From Ruminococcoides sp052118065 (lineage in GTDB: Bacteria; Bacillota; Clostridia; Oscillospirales; Acutalibacteraceae), in the NCBI GenBank assembly GCA_052118065.1, contig JBQKHY010000004.1, positions 1 through 64,000 of the forward strand: a stretch of DNA of 64,000 nucleotides, given 5' to 3'. Shown one piece after another: positions 1 through 7,699 of the stretch (position 1 is the first letter of the stretch; the number at the start of each line of letters is the position of its first letter). The notes below the pieces were generated by a model. That model saw nothing but the letters and a program-made list of their open reading frames with translations. It was not told the DNA's origin and ran no database searches. Made by a program: the position numbers and the translations under genes.

Positions 1-261
1 ATCCCATCCATATCTTTCATAGCACTTTTTGAAAGAATTTCTAATTTGTCTTTCTTCTCTTTTTGTGTGCCTGTTAGGATGACTATGTGGTCTGTGTGAT
101 TTAGGCAATAGTGATTGCCAGGTACCGTCATATTGTTTACACCATCTCTTTACGCTTGAAAGACTTACACCGTACATTCTACTTGCTTTGCTTTTTCCTT
201 TTTTTAGTGCGTATTTTACTATGGCTTGCTTTTTCTTTGCTTCTTGTGTTATCATATTCAT
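1..261 (-). CDS. IS transposase, N-terminal part (cut by window edge)
   Basis: Partial gene running off the left edge; about 87 residues are visible. The protein starts MNMITQEAKKKQAIVKYALK and has a helix-turn-helix at residues about 16-35 (GKSKASRMYGVSLSSVKRW), followed by a basic linker. This is typical of the DNA-binding N-terminus of IS3/IS481-superfamily transposases; the DDE catalytic core would lie beyond the window. The start could be the ATG at 261 or the one at 255; no strong Shine-Dalgarno separates them. Whether the element is intact cannot be seen. Confidence 0.7.
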   Translation of the reverse strand, partial: MNMITQEAKKKQAIVKYALKKGKSKASRMYGVSLSSVKRWCKQYDGTWQSLLPKSHRPHSHPNRHTKREERQIRNSFKKCYERYGWD

Positions 262-330
262 GAGGAGTACTTCTTTCTTAGGTTAATGTTTTTAGCGATT
301 CCATTATACCATATTTTGAAGTTACTCCTC
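261..330. repeat. Inverted repeat flanking the transposase promoter
   Basis: GAGGAGTACTTC at 262-273 and GAAGTTACTCCTC at 318-330 are inverted copies with one extra base in the second arm. They bracket the promoter-like segment of the IS transposase, and one arm ends just before the transposase start codon. In the transcript the arms would sequester the start region; a role in limiting transposase expression is inferred. Confidence 0.4.
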
Positions 331-405
331 TTTTTTATTGGGTCATATCATTTTAGCACATACAATAACAAAATAGTAATAATTCTATTTTATATCAACA
401 ATTAA

Positions 406-434
406 TTGTAAATGTGTATTTTGTGTGCTATAAT
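406..434 (+). promoter_or_regulatory. SigA-type promoter for the metallophosphoesterase gene
   Basis: A -35 box TTGTAA (406-411) and a -10 box TATAAT (429-434) are separated by 17 bases, about 24 bases before the start codon at 458. Confidence 0.6.
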
Positions 435-457
435 TTTCCTTGTTAAGGAGATATGAT

Positions 458-1651
458 ATGATTGCTTTATTTTTAATTCCTGTATATATTGTTATAAACA
501 TTTATATACTACACAGACTGAAAAACTTTTTAATTAAGTGTCAAGAAACATTCAGCAGGAAATGGCTACAAGTTATAATATACACTATTTACGGTATATT
601 TGCTGTGTCCCCTATTGTGGGATTTCTGATGCCTTATGGTACAGAATTAAAACGAATGGCAACAAGAGTCGGTAACTACTGGTTTGCATTACTGATATAC
701 ACAATTATTATTGTTGCTATCGGTCATTTGCTTTCTATTTTGTTAAGAAGAGTTTTTAAAATTACACCACACAATTTCTTTCAAATAAGGAAAAACAGTA
801 TTATAAGTGGTATTCTTACACTTGCTATTATTGGTGGTGTTTCTGCTTATGGTCTTTATAATGCAAGAGATATTAAAGTTACCGACTACAACATAACAGT
901 TAATAAACAGGTTCAAAATGTTAAAAGTATGAAAGTCGTACTATTAGCTGACTTACATATGGGTTACAGTATCGGTGTTGACCAAATCGAAAAGATGGTT
1001 AAACTGGTAAATGAACAAAAGCCTGATTTGGTTTGTATTGCCGGTGATATTTACGACAATGACTATAATTCACTTGAAGATCCTGACAAGTTGGCAAACC
1101 TACTTTCTCAAATGAAAAGTACCTATGGCACATATGCTTGTTGGGGTAATCACGATGTAAACCAAAAGATACTTGCCGGTTTTACATTTAGCACAGGTAA
1201 AACACTTGAACATGATAAGAGAATGGACTCATTCTTTAAGAAAGCTAAAATCAACTTACTAACTGATGAAGTTAAGTTAATTGATAATAAATTTTATGTA
1301 GCCGGTAGATTAGATGATGAAAAACCTGCTACGGGTGAAGTTAAGAAAAGTGCTGATGAACTGTTAAAGGGTCTTGATAAATCAAAGCCTATCTTCACTA
1401 TTTATCACGAACCTAATGAGTTGGATGAACTAAGCAAAGCCGGTACTGATGTGCTATTATGTGGTCATACTCATGATGGACAAATTTTCCCCGGTAATAT
1501 TTTTATTAAACTATTTTGGGAAAATGCTTGTGGTTATCTACAGAAAGGTAATATGCATAACATTGTTACCTCAGGTGTTGGTATTTACGGTCCATACATT
1601 AGAGTTGGTACTCATGCTGAGATTTGTCCTATTACAGTTAATTTTAAATAA
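458..1651 (+). CDS. Membrane-anchored metallophosphoesterase (YkuE-like)
   Basis: Calcineurin-like phosphoesterase of 397 residues, joined to an N-terminal membrane region. Four hydrophobic segments fill residues about 1-140. The catalytic domain follows with all dinuclear-metal motifs intact: ADLHMG, GDIYDND, GNHD, YHEP and GHTHDGQ. Family members of the YkuE type act on phosphoesters at the cell surface; the substrate here is unknown. I chose ATG 458 because AAGGAG at 445-450 lies 7 bases upstream; a longer reading frame from TTG 440 would place that ribosome-binding site inside the gene. It is a single-gene unit with its own promoter and a shared terminator after it. Confidence 0.85.
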   Translation: MIALFLIPVYIVINIYILHRLKNFLIKCQETFSRKWLQVIIYTIYGIFAVSPIVGFLMPYGTELKRMATRVGNYWFALLIYTIIIVAIGHLLSILLRRVFKITPHNFFQIRKNSIISGILTLAIIGGVSAYGLYNARDIKVTDYNITVNKQVQNVKSMKVVLLADLHMGYSIGVDQIEKMVKLVNEQKPDLVCIAGDIYDNDYNSLEDPDKLANLLSQMKSTYGTYACWGNHDVNQKILAGFTFSTGKTLEHDKRMDSFFKKAKINLLTDEVKLIDNKFYVAGRLDDEKPATGEVKKSADELLKGLDKSKPIFTIYHEPNELDELSKAGTDVLLCGHTHDGQIFPGNIFIKLFWENACGYLQKGNMHNIVTSGVGIYGPYIRVGTHAEICPITVNFK

Positions 1652-1663
1652 TCAGATATAGAA

Positions 1664-1696
1664 AAAGACTCAAACCTAAAAAAGTTTGAGTCTTTT
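1664..1696. terminator. Bidirectional terminator
   Basis: A 12-base stem, AAAGACTCAAAC pairing with GTTTGAGTCTTT, has a T-run on both strands. It ends the phosphoesterase gene on the plus strand and the dnaD-dnaI operon converging from the minus strand. Confidence 0.9.
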
Positions 1697-1711
1697 CTTA
1701 TGTAAAAATAT

Positions 1712-2716
1712 TTACTGTCTTCTTGGTCCGGGTCTTCTAATATCTCTTCCTAAGAAATCAATCTTAGCACAATTGCCCATTACACGAGATACAAACCTTG
1801 GTGAATAACTTTTTTCTAAATCTTTTAAAGTTAAGTTAGTATTCATAATAGTAGGTTTTCTGTTTAGTAATCGTGAATTAAAGATATTATAGATTGTTGA
1901 TGTGGAATAGCTGGACTGAAATTCTGTTCCCAAATCATCAATAATAAGCAAATCACAAGTTACAAGAGAATTTATTGTTTCTTCCTCTGTATCGTAATCA
2001 TACTTAAAGTGGCTTTTCTCCAAAGTTGAAAGTAACATTGGTGCTGAAACATAAATTACACCAAAACCATTTTGGATAACCTCATTGGCAATTGCTAAAC
2101 TTAAATGGGTTTTGCCCAGTCCTGTTGCACCTCTCATCATAATACTTGGTGAGTCCAGAGAAAAAGTTCTTGCATACTTTTTGCAATAAGCAAGTACTTT
2201 ACTCATTCTTTCATATGGCGAAACTTGTTTATCCTCCTGAATATCCATATCGTAATAATCAAGACTAAAATTATCAAATGATGATAATTCAAGTGGTGAG
2301 GACTTGTTCAGTTCATCACAAGCAACATCAATTCGGATTTTCTTTAAACAATCGCAAATAACTGTTCTGCCTTTTTCGTCATCATATCTTCCTGTATCGT
2401 TACACTTAGTACAAGAAAAATGTGGTTCTAAAGCATCTTCTTTGTAACCGTGAGAAACAAGAATATCTCTTGCTTCACTTTGAAGTGCTAAACTTTCTTT
2501 AGCTAATTTCTTTGTCATTTCTACTGCTGAACCACCATTTAGAACTGCTTTTGCAGTTTCTGATCCTATAATAATCAATTGTTGTTCAATCTCTTGTAAT
2601 CTAGGAAATTGGCTATACACTATGCTCCTCATTCTGTCCTGATTATGTAGAGCCTCTAGCCTTTTATTATTTAATATTTCGTCAGCTTTTTGATTAATTT
2701 TACTGTTGAACCCCAT
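1712..2716 (-). CDS. dnaI: Primosomal helicase loader DnaI-like AAA+ ATPase
   Basis: AAA+ ATPase of 334 residues of the DnaC/DnaI class, which loads the replicative helicase at origins or stalled forks. A zinc-binding knuckle is visible (C102, C105, C121, C123), as in Bacillus DnaI. Walker A is GATGLGKT (196-203), Walker B is LLIIDD (256-261), sensor I is NTN (292-294), and an arginine pair lies near 307-311. It follows the DnaD-family gene after 9 bases, so the two form an operon that matches the DnaB/DnaD-DnaI primosome of Firmicutes. The C-terminal tail is short and basic. Confidence is high for family, slightly lower for calling it the sole loader. Confidence 0.88.
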   Translation of the reverse strand: MGFNSKINQKADEILNNKRLEALHNQDRMRSIVYSQFPRLQEIEQQLIIIGSETAKAVLNGGSAVEMTKKLAKESLALQSEARDILVSHGYKEDALEPHFSCTKCNDTGRYDDEKGRTVICDCLKKIRIDVACDELNKSSPLELSSFDNFSLDYYDMDIQEDKQVSPYERMSKVLAYCKKYARTFSLDSPSIMMRGATGLGKTHLSLAIANEVIQNGFGVIYVSAPMLLSTLEKSHFKYDYDTEEETINSLVTCDLLIIDDLGTEFQSSYSTSTIYNIFNSRLLNRKPTIMNTNLTLKDLEKSYSPRFVSRVMGNCAKIDFLGRDIRRPGPRRQ

Positions 2717-2725
2717 ATTAACCTC

Positions 2726-3850
2726 TTAGTCAAACATACTGAAATCTTCATAACTGTCTATATCATATGATACAGCTTGTTTTTCTTGATTTTTGTTAGT
2801 TGAATTTGTGATAGATTTCTTTTCTTCAAAATCTCTTAATTCTTGTAATGTTGTAATACCGTTTTTGTGCCAATTCTTAAGAATACCATTTGTATAAGAA
2901 ATGTTAAACTTATTCTTATGATTTACACATCTTTCATATGCTTCCTTGATCATTTCATCAGAAAACTTCCATTCATTTACCCAACGGTTGGAATTTTCCT
3001 GTTGTGCTTTTGTTGGATAACCTGAATTATACATACCGATAATCTGAGAAACTCGTTTCCAGCTTTCACCATAAGTTTGCATATTGGCAATTCTTTCATC
3101 TGCTCGTTCAAGGGTAGTAATGTCATTAGCTGCCCATTCAACACCCATTTTCTCAATATATCTCATATTGTCTTTACCGATAGAATGGCAATAGTAGACA
3201 AGCATCATAAGTACTTCACAAGGCAAACCATCTGTTTCATGCAACATAACAAGTGTTGCAATATCACCACTTGAAATTGGCTTACCAAACACATTCTGTA
3301 CTTCATCAAGAAGTTCTGCAAGTTGCTTATCTTCCTTTAATCTTTGAGCAACAAAAACTGAATCAGGCTTTTGTTGACGAGAAAGTGGTCTTGGCTTTTT
3401 AACTTCTTTTACAGTTTCTACATTTTGCACAGTGTTATTAACCGGCTTTTGATTTACAGAACCTTGATTTATTGGAATTGGATTTTGTTGTACTTGGTTT
3501 ACAGTAGGGTTAGGTGCATTTGTTCTAGGTGGTGTGTTTCTTGAAACAGTTTCCCTAGCAGGTTGTACTTTAGGTTTTTGAACCGATGCAGTATCTCTAA
3601 GTGGTAAATCGTAAGTATTTGAAAGTACTTCCCTACTAACCCAAAAGTTTAGGGCATCTGTAACATCATCACTATTTATACCTAGCTTGTCACTTAAAAT
3701 TTCTTCTGTAAGTGTATCTCCGTTATGTCGCAAAACATATAGAAGTACCTTTAGTTGATTTTCTGTTGCTAACTTAATATCTTCATCAACTACACTATTA
3801 GGTACCGGAAAAATAGAACCCCACTTGCCTAAATTAAGTTCAATTAACAA
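2726..3850 (-). CDS. DnaD/DnaB-family primosome protein
   Basis: DnaD-domain protein of 374 residues that probably remodels DNA and helps the downstream DnaI-like loader deliver helicase. The N-terminal 100 residues look like the winged-helix DnaD module. A Gln/Asn/Pro-rich linker covers about 95-155. Two DnaB_2-type helical repeats follow, the second ending in the signature YTNGILKNWHKNGITT. Translation appears to start at TTG 3850, with AGGGTG 8-9 bases upstream and no better ATG nearby. Which of DnaB or DnaD it replaces cannot be decided from sequence alone. Confidence 0.85.
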   Translation of the reverse strand: MLIELNLGKWGSIFPVPNSVVDEDIKLATENQLKVLLYVLRHNGDTLTEEILSDKLGINSDDVTDALNFWVSREVLSNTYDLPLRDTASVQKPKVQPARETVSRNTPPRTNAPNPTVNQVQQNPIPINQGSVNQKPVNNTVQNVETVKEVKKPRPLSRQQKPDSVFVAQRLKEDKQLAELLDEVQNVFGKPISSGDIATLVMLHETDGLPCEVLMMLVYYCHSIGKDNMRYIEKMGVEWAANDITTLERADERIANMQTYGESWKRVSQIIGMYNSGYPTKAQQENSNRWVNEWKFSDEMIKEAYERCVNHKNKFNISYTNGILKNWHKNGITTLQELRDFEEKKSITNSTNKNQEKQAVSYDIDSYEDFSMFD

Positions 3851-3943
3851 TGCAAAACACCCTTTCTTCTAATTCTCTTTATATTGTAACACAGATTGTA
3901 CCATAATTTTGACGAAAAATAAAGTTTTTTTCAAAGTTTTATC

Positions 3944-3971
3944 TTGACTATTTAAAATTTTATGATATAAT
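3944..3971 (+). promoter_or_regulatory. tRNA-Gly promoter
   Basis: TTGACT (3944-3949) and TATAAT (3966-3971) are 16 bases apart and lie 19 bases before the tRNA 5' end. This is a near-consensus SigA promoter, as expected for a stable RNA. Confidence 0.8.
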
Positions 3972-3990
3972 ACAATTGTTGTGAAGATAT

Positions 3991-4066
3991 GCGGATGTAG
4001 CTCATCTGGTAGAGCGCCACCTTGCCAAGGTGGAGGTAGCGGGTTCGAGCCCCGTCATCCGCTCCA
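3991..4066 (+). tRNA. tRNA-Gly (GCC)
   Basis: A complete cloverleaf with acceptor stem GCGGATG/CATCCGC, a GTTCGAGCC T-loop and an anticodon arm CCACC-TTGCCAA-GGTGG. The anticodon GCC is at 4024-4026 and reads GGC and GGU glycine codons. The 3' CCA (4064-4066) is encoded. Confidence 0.97.
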
Positions 4067-4068
4067 GT

Positions 4069-4097
4069 AAATAGTGGTTTTTGACCACTATTTTTTT
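4069..4097 (+). terminator. Terminator after tRNA-Gly
   Basis: The stem AAATAGTGGT/ACCACTATTT is followed by a T-run. It sits between the tRNA and the TSCPD gene, so the latter is either expressed by read-through or has its own weak promoter. Confidence 0.8.
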
Positions 4098-4124
4098 ATT
4101 TATACAATTTAGGAGGAAATGGTT

Positions 4125-4379
4125 ATGACATATACATACACACCACATGGTGTTTGCTCAAGACAAATTAACTTTGAACTTGATGATGATTGTAAGGTAA
4201 GAAATGTAAAGTTTGTTGGTGGTTGTGCCGGCAATACTCAGGGTGTGGCAGCTTTGATTGAAGGTATGGATGCTGAAGAAGCTATCAAAAGACTAAAGGG
4301 CATTGACTGTAGAGGCAGAGGTACAAGCTGTCCTGATCAGCTTGCTAATGCTATTGAAGAAGCAGTTGAAGAATTTTAA
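4125..4379 (+). CDS. TSCPD domain protein (TIGR03905 type)
   Basis: Small protein of 84 residues made of one TSCPD domain, the module also found at the C-terminus of some class II ribonucleotide reductases. The signature TSCPDQLANAI is near the C-terminus, and cysteines occur in VCSRQ, GGCAGN and IDCRGRG. Free-standing members have no firmly assigned function. I chose ATG 4125 over ATG 4119 because AGGAGG (4111-4116) is 8 bases from the former but only 2 from the latter, and family members typically begin MTYTYTP or similar. Confidence 0.82.
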   Translation: MTYTYTPHGVCSRQINFELDDDCKVRNVKFVGGCAGNTQGVAALIEGMDAEEAIKRLKGIDCRGRGTSCPDQLANAIEEAVEEF

Positions 4380-4433
4380 TTTTTCAATATAACTTTCACA
4401 TAATAGAGTTCAAAAATTAAAAAACAAAAATTT

Positions 4434-4463
4434 ATGCCGACTAGTAATTAGTCGGCATTTTTA
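4434..4463. terminator. Terminator between convergent genes
   Basis: A perfect 10-base stem, ATGCCGACTA/TAGTCGGCAT, with T-rich tail on the plus strand and A-rich sequence before it. It can serve the TSCPD gene and the converging DUF2798 gene. Confidence 0.85.
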
Positions 4464-4478
4464 TATTTACATTAAATT

Positions 4479-4958
4479 TTACTTATCTTCAGCAAGTTGT
4501 TTCTTGAAAATTGTTCTAAAAATCTTTCTCACTATTGGACCGGCATAACATAACTGCCAGAACATAGCCATTGGGAAATTCATAACAGTAATCTGTAACC
4601 AAGTTGAAACAATCTTATCTGAGCTACTGTAATTAAACAGAACTGATGCAACAAAGCTCATTACAGGACACATAAAACAAACTGTTAGAGCTGAAATCAT
4701 TAGAGTAATAAAGATTGGTTGAGTCTTTGCAGGGTCAATAGTTTTGAAAGTTATATTCTTTACAACTCTGCCTACTACTAAAAATTCCAGTACAAAAGCT
4801 ACGGCACACATAATTGGCATTTCTGAAAAAGCCATTAAGAATACTTTATTGCTTAGTCCACCCATACTGATTGCAATGTTATAACAAATCATTGCATACA
4901 CCATTAGGATAACCATCATAATAGTAAAAATAACATCTTGAAATTTTGTCTTTGGCAT
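4479..4958 (-). CDS. DUF2798-type membrane protein
   Basis: Integral membrane protein of 159 residues with four hydrophobic helices (about 8-30, 40-62, 83-108 and 125-148) in the arrangement typical of DUF2798 proteins, including the MPKTKFQ start and a conserved YAMICYNIA segment. No function is established for the family. GAGGAA lies 7 bases before ATG 4958. The upstream leader (4979-5117) can fold into hairpins, one of which resembles a terminator, so premature termination may control it. Confidence 0.75.
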   Translation of the reverse strand: MPKTKFQDVIFTIMMVILMVYAMICYNIAISMGGLSNKVFLMAFSEMPIMCAVAFVLEFLVVGRVVKNITFKTIDPAKTQPIFITLMISALTVCFMCPVMSFVASVLFNYSSSDKIVSTWLQITVMNFPMAMFWQLCYAGPIVRKIFRTIFKKQLAEDK

Positions 4959-4970
4959 AAATTTTTCCTC

Positions 4971-5102
4971 ACTTTTCTAAAAAATAATAAAAAAACAACA
5001 CATTAAAAATTTTGTGTTGTTCGTTATCATCACTAGAAAAGTAATGTGCGTTTCCAATTTATACCCTATATTTAATTTGCCTTGGTTATTTTATCATAAA
5101 AG
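4971..5102 (-). promoter_or_regulatory. Structured leader of the DUF2798 gene
   Basis: Minus-strand leader before the DUF2798 gene. A terminator-like hairpin (5021-4994, AACAACACA/TGTGTTGTT plus a T-rich tail) stands about 35 bases before the start codon. A second element, ACTTTTCT (5042-5035), is complementary over 8 bases to AGAAAAGT (4978-4971) just upstream of the ribosome-binding site. A SigA-like -10 (TAAAAT) lies near 5090. No known riboswitch consensus was recognised; a regulatory role is inference. Confidence 0.4.
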
Positions 5103-5117
5103 ATAATATAAATCAAC

Positions 5118-5147
5118 AATAGCGTGTAGAAAAATCTACACGCTATT
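5118..5147 (-). terminator. Hairpin after the prfB-apgM operon
   Basis: A perfect 13-base stem, AATAGCGTGTAGA/TCTACACGCTATT, with a 4-base loop. The following T content on the minus strand is modest, so it may be a partial terminator or an mRNA 3'-end stabiliser. Confidence 0.65.
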
Positions 5148-5168
5148 ACTTTAGATTTTTATTGAAAA

Positions 5169-6380
5169 TTACTTACTTAGGAAGTAATTCATCATTGTGA
5201 AACCTTTTTCAATGTATTCACCGGTTTTCTTAGCATTTGCTTCTGTGAATACATCTACACCACTGTTCTTTTCATCCTTGCTATTATAAATTAGGAATGG
5301 AACAGGATTTGATGAATGAGTTTTAATGTTAAGTGGAGTTGGATGGTCAGGGCATACAAGAACTGCAAAATCATCATAACCCTTTAAGAATTCAACTACA
5401 GGTGTTAAAATCTTTTCATCAATTAATTCAATAGCCTTTACCTTGTTGTTGTATTCACCTCTGTGACCACATTCATCAGGTGCTTCAACATGAATATAAA
5501 CAAAGTCTTGACCTTTCTTAAATTCTTCAATGGCAGCCTTTGCTTTACCTTCAAAGTTAGTATCAATGTAACCTGTTGTACCGTCAACATCAATACTATC
5601 CATATCGGCACAAATAGCAATACCCTTTAGTAGGTCAACTGCTGAAATCATTGAGCCTTTCTTCTTGAACTTATTATAGAAACTGTCAAGAACAGGCTTT
5701 GTACCTTCACCCCATAGCCAAATTGAGTTAGCAGGGCGCTTACCCTCAGCAATTCTCTTTTGGTTTAGTGGGTGGTCTTTTAGTAAGTCATAAGACTTTT
5801 TCATTAAATCATATAGTGGCTGAACCTTGCTGCCTGTTGGAATATAATCCTTGATAACTCTTTCAGAAATATCATGAGGTGGTGTGAAAGAAACATTGTC
5901 TTTGTCACCGTTAGCCCATACTAAGCAATGTCTATACTGAACTCCGGCATAGAACTTAAAAATGTCATTGCCTAACTTTTCATCAATATAATCAATAAGA
6001 ACCTTTGCTTCTTCTGTACTAATATCGCCACCGCAATAGTCAACCATTGTTTTGTCTTCGTAATTTTCTTCATCAGACAAAGTTACAAGGTTACATCTTA
6101 GTGTAACATCAGTTTCTTTTAAATCAATACCGATTGATGCTGCTTCCAGAGGACTTCTACCTGTATAATAAACTGCAGGTTCATAGCCAAGTACAGAAAG
6201 GTTAGCAACATCAGAACCGGGTTTTAATCCATCTGCTACTGTCTTAACCATACCTACTTCACCTTTTGATGCAAGTAAATCCATCATAGGTTTATTTGCA
6301 ACTTCCATAGGAGTTTTGTTGCCTAACTTTTCAAATGGCTCATCAGCCATACCGTCACATAACATTACTAAATATTTCAT
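5169..6380 (-). CDS. apgM: Cofactor-independent phosphoglycerate mutase (archaeal ApgM type)
   Basis: Alkaline-phosphatase-superfamily enzyme of 403 residues that interconverts 3- and 2-phosphoglycerate in glycolysis. The N-terminal MLCDGMAD motif carries the metal-binding Asp; GSDVANLSVLGYEP and TGRSPLEAASIGIDL are hallmarks of the short ApgM branch rather than the 510-residue GpmI. Metal-binding motifs near the C-terminus are HVEAPDECGHRGE and CPDHPTP. Its ATG overlaps the prfB stop by one base (TAATG), so translation is coupled to release factor 2. The distantly related homoserine kinase-type paralogs are less likely given the motif set. Confidence 0.88.
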   Translation of the reverse strand: MKYLVMLCDGMADEPFEKLGNKTPMEVANKPMMDLLASKGEVGMVKTVADGLKPGSDVANLSVLGYEPAVYYTGRSPLEAASIGIDLKETDVTLRCNLVTLSDEENYEDKTMVDYCGGDISTEEAKVLIDYIDEKLGNDIFKFYAGVQYRHCLVWANGDKDNVSFTPPHDISERVIKDYIPTGSKVQPLYDLMKKSYDLLKDHPLNQKRIAEGKRPANSIWLWGEGTKPVLDSFYNKFKKKGSMISAVDLLKGIAICADMDSIDVDGTTGYIDTNFEGKAKAAIEEFKKGQDFVYIHVEAPDECGHRGEYNNKVKAIELIDEKILTPVVEFLKGYDDFAVLVCPDHPTPLNIKTHSSNPVPFLIYNSKDEKNSGVDVFTEANAKKTGEYIEKGFTMMNYFLSK

Positions 6381-7495
6381 TATTGATTCTCCTTGTGTCC
6401 AATCATCTTTAAATAAGCGTTAATGAAACCGTCAAGGTCACCGTCCATAACTGCATTTACATTACCTGTTTCATAGTTTGTTCTATGGTCTTTAACAAGT
6501 GTATATGGCATAAATACATATGAACGAATCTGGCTACCCCAAGTAATTTCCTTCTGAACGCCCTTAATATCTTCGATTTTATCTAAATGTTCTCTTTCTT
6601 TAATTTCCATCAACTTAGACATAAGCATTTTCATAGCCACATCTCTGTTCTGGTATTGGCTACGCTCAACCTGAGAAGCAACAACAATACCTGTTGGAAT
6701 ATGTGTTAGTCTAACTGCTGATGAAGTTTTATTAACTTTCTGTCCACCGGCACCTGATGCACGGTAAACATCCATTTTAATATCTTCGTCACGAATGTCG
6801 ATTTTAATATCATCATTAATTTCAGGCATAACTTCAAGTGAACTAAAGCTTGTATGTCTTCTACCTGCTGAGTCAAATGGTGATACTCTAACTAATCTAT
6901 GAACACCGGCTTCACTCTTTAGGTAGCCGTAAGCATTTTCACCTTCAACTAAAAGTACAGCAGACTTTAGTCCTGCTTCATCACCTTCTAGGTAGTCAAC
7001 TTCCTTAACATTAAAGCCATGGTCAGCTGCCCAACGAGTGTACATTCTATAAAGCATTTCAGCCCAATCCTGAGCTTCTGTACCACCACTACCTGCATGG
7101 AAAGTAAGGATAGCGTTGTTCTTGTCATATTCACCTGTTAGCAAAGTTTGTAGTCTTTGCTTTTCCAGAATTTCCTCTACTTTAGCAACTTCACTTTCTG
7201 CTTCTTCAAGTAGAGACAAGTCCTCTTCCTCATCTCCAAGTTCAATTAGCGTTAAGGTGTCTTCATACTTATCTACAAGCGAATTAAAGTTATCCACCTT
7301 TGCGTTAAGGTCAGAAGTTCTCTTAAGAATCTTCTGGCTCTTTTCAATATCATCATAAAAACCAGGTTCAGCAGCACGATTCTCTAACTGTTGAATTTCA
7401 CTTTTAATAGCCGAAAGACCAAGTGCATCCGACAAGTCATCAATCTCAGGCTTTAAACCCTCTAGTTTTAATTTTAATTCTTCAAACTGTACCAT
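6380..7495 (-). CDS. prfB: Peptide chain release factor 2 (RF2), without frameshift site
   Basis: Class I release factor of 371 residues that ends translation at UGA and UAA. The stop-codon-reading SPF tripeptide is at residues 205-207 and the peptidyl-hydrolysis GGQ at 250-252, within RASGAGGQKVNKTSSAVR. I chose ATG 7495 because GAGG lies 8 bases upstream; the frame stays open to 7546. Most bacterial prfB genes need a programmed +1 shift at an in-frame UGA near codon 25. Here the corresponding stretch (DDLSDALGLSAIKSEI) reads straight through, so that autoregulation is absent. It is followed by apgM with a 1-base overlap. Confidence 0.95.
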   Translation of the reverse strand: MVQFEELKLKLEGLKPEIDDLSDALGLSAIKSEIQQLENRAAEPGFYDDIEKSQKILKRTSDLNAKVDNFNSLVDKYEDTLTLIELGDEEEDLSLLEEAESEVAKVEEILEKQRLQTLLTGEYDKNNAILTFHAGSGGTEAQDWAEMLYRMYTRWAADHGFNVKEVDYLEGDEAGLKSAVLLVEGENAYGYLKSEAGVHRLVRVSPFDSAGRRHTSFSSLEVMPEINDDIKIDIRDEDIKMDVYRASGAGGQKVNKTSSAVRLTHIPTGIVVASQVERSQYQNRDVAMKMLMSKLMEIKEREHLDKIEDIKGVQKEITWGSQIRSYVFMPYTLVKDHRTNYETGNVNAVMDGDLDGFINAYLKMIGHKENQ

Positions 7496-7526
7496 AATAC
7501 ATACCTCATTTACATTATCACAATTC

Positions 7527-7555
7527 ATTATATCCCATAATTTCAAAAATGTAAA
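7527..7555 (-). promoter_or_regulatory. Promoter for prfB-apgM
   Basis: On the minus strand TTTACA (7555-7550) and TATAAT (7532-7527) are 17 bases apart, about 32 bases before the prfB start. It is divergent from the promoter at 7596-7624. Confidence 0.75.
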
Positions 7556-7595
7556 TAATCATATTAAACATAATACAAATATTAGAAAAAATGTA

Positions 7596-7624
7596 TTGAT
7601 ATATGATAATATATTTGATATAAT
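7596..7624 (+). promoter_or_regulatory. Promoter for the RING/zinc-ribbon gene
   Basis: TTGATA (7596-7601) and TATAAT (7619-7624) with 17-base spacing, about 75 bases before the start codon. It probably also drives galU downstream. Confidence 0.75.
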
Positions 7625-7699
7625 ATATTAAAATTAGTAGCATAATAAGTGTATTATGTGCTAACTATACACTAATAAAAGAGAATAAAGGAAGTAAAA

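Larger units (their letters stand above)
1..360 (-). mobile_element. Edge of an insertion sequence (IS3/IS481 type)
   Basis: The left edge of the window carries the start of a transposase gene on the minus strand. Upstream of it a minus-strand sequence beginning TGTGCTAAAATGATATGACC (from position 360) has the look of an IS terminus, since TG...CA ends are usual in this superfamily. A TATAAT-like box lies about 45 bases upstream of the transposase start, inside the element. The other end and any target duplication lie outside the window, so the exact boundary at 360 is inferred. Confidence 0.55.

Noticed and set aside
4971..5102. Known riboswitch class (preQ1, guanidine, ZTP, fluoride, manganese)
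   Set aside because: None of their conserved motifs could be matched by eye; left as an unnamed structured leader.
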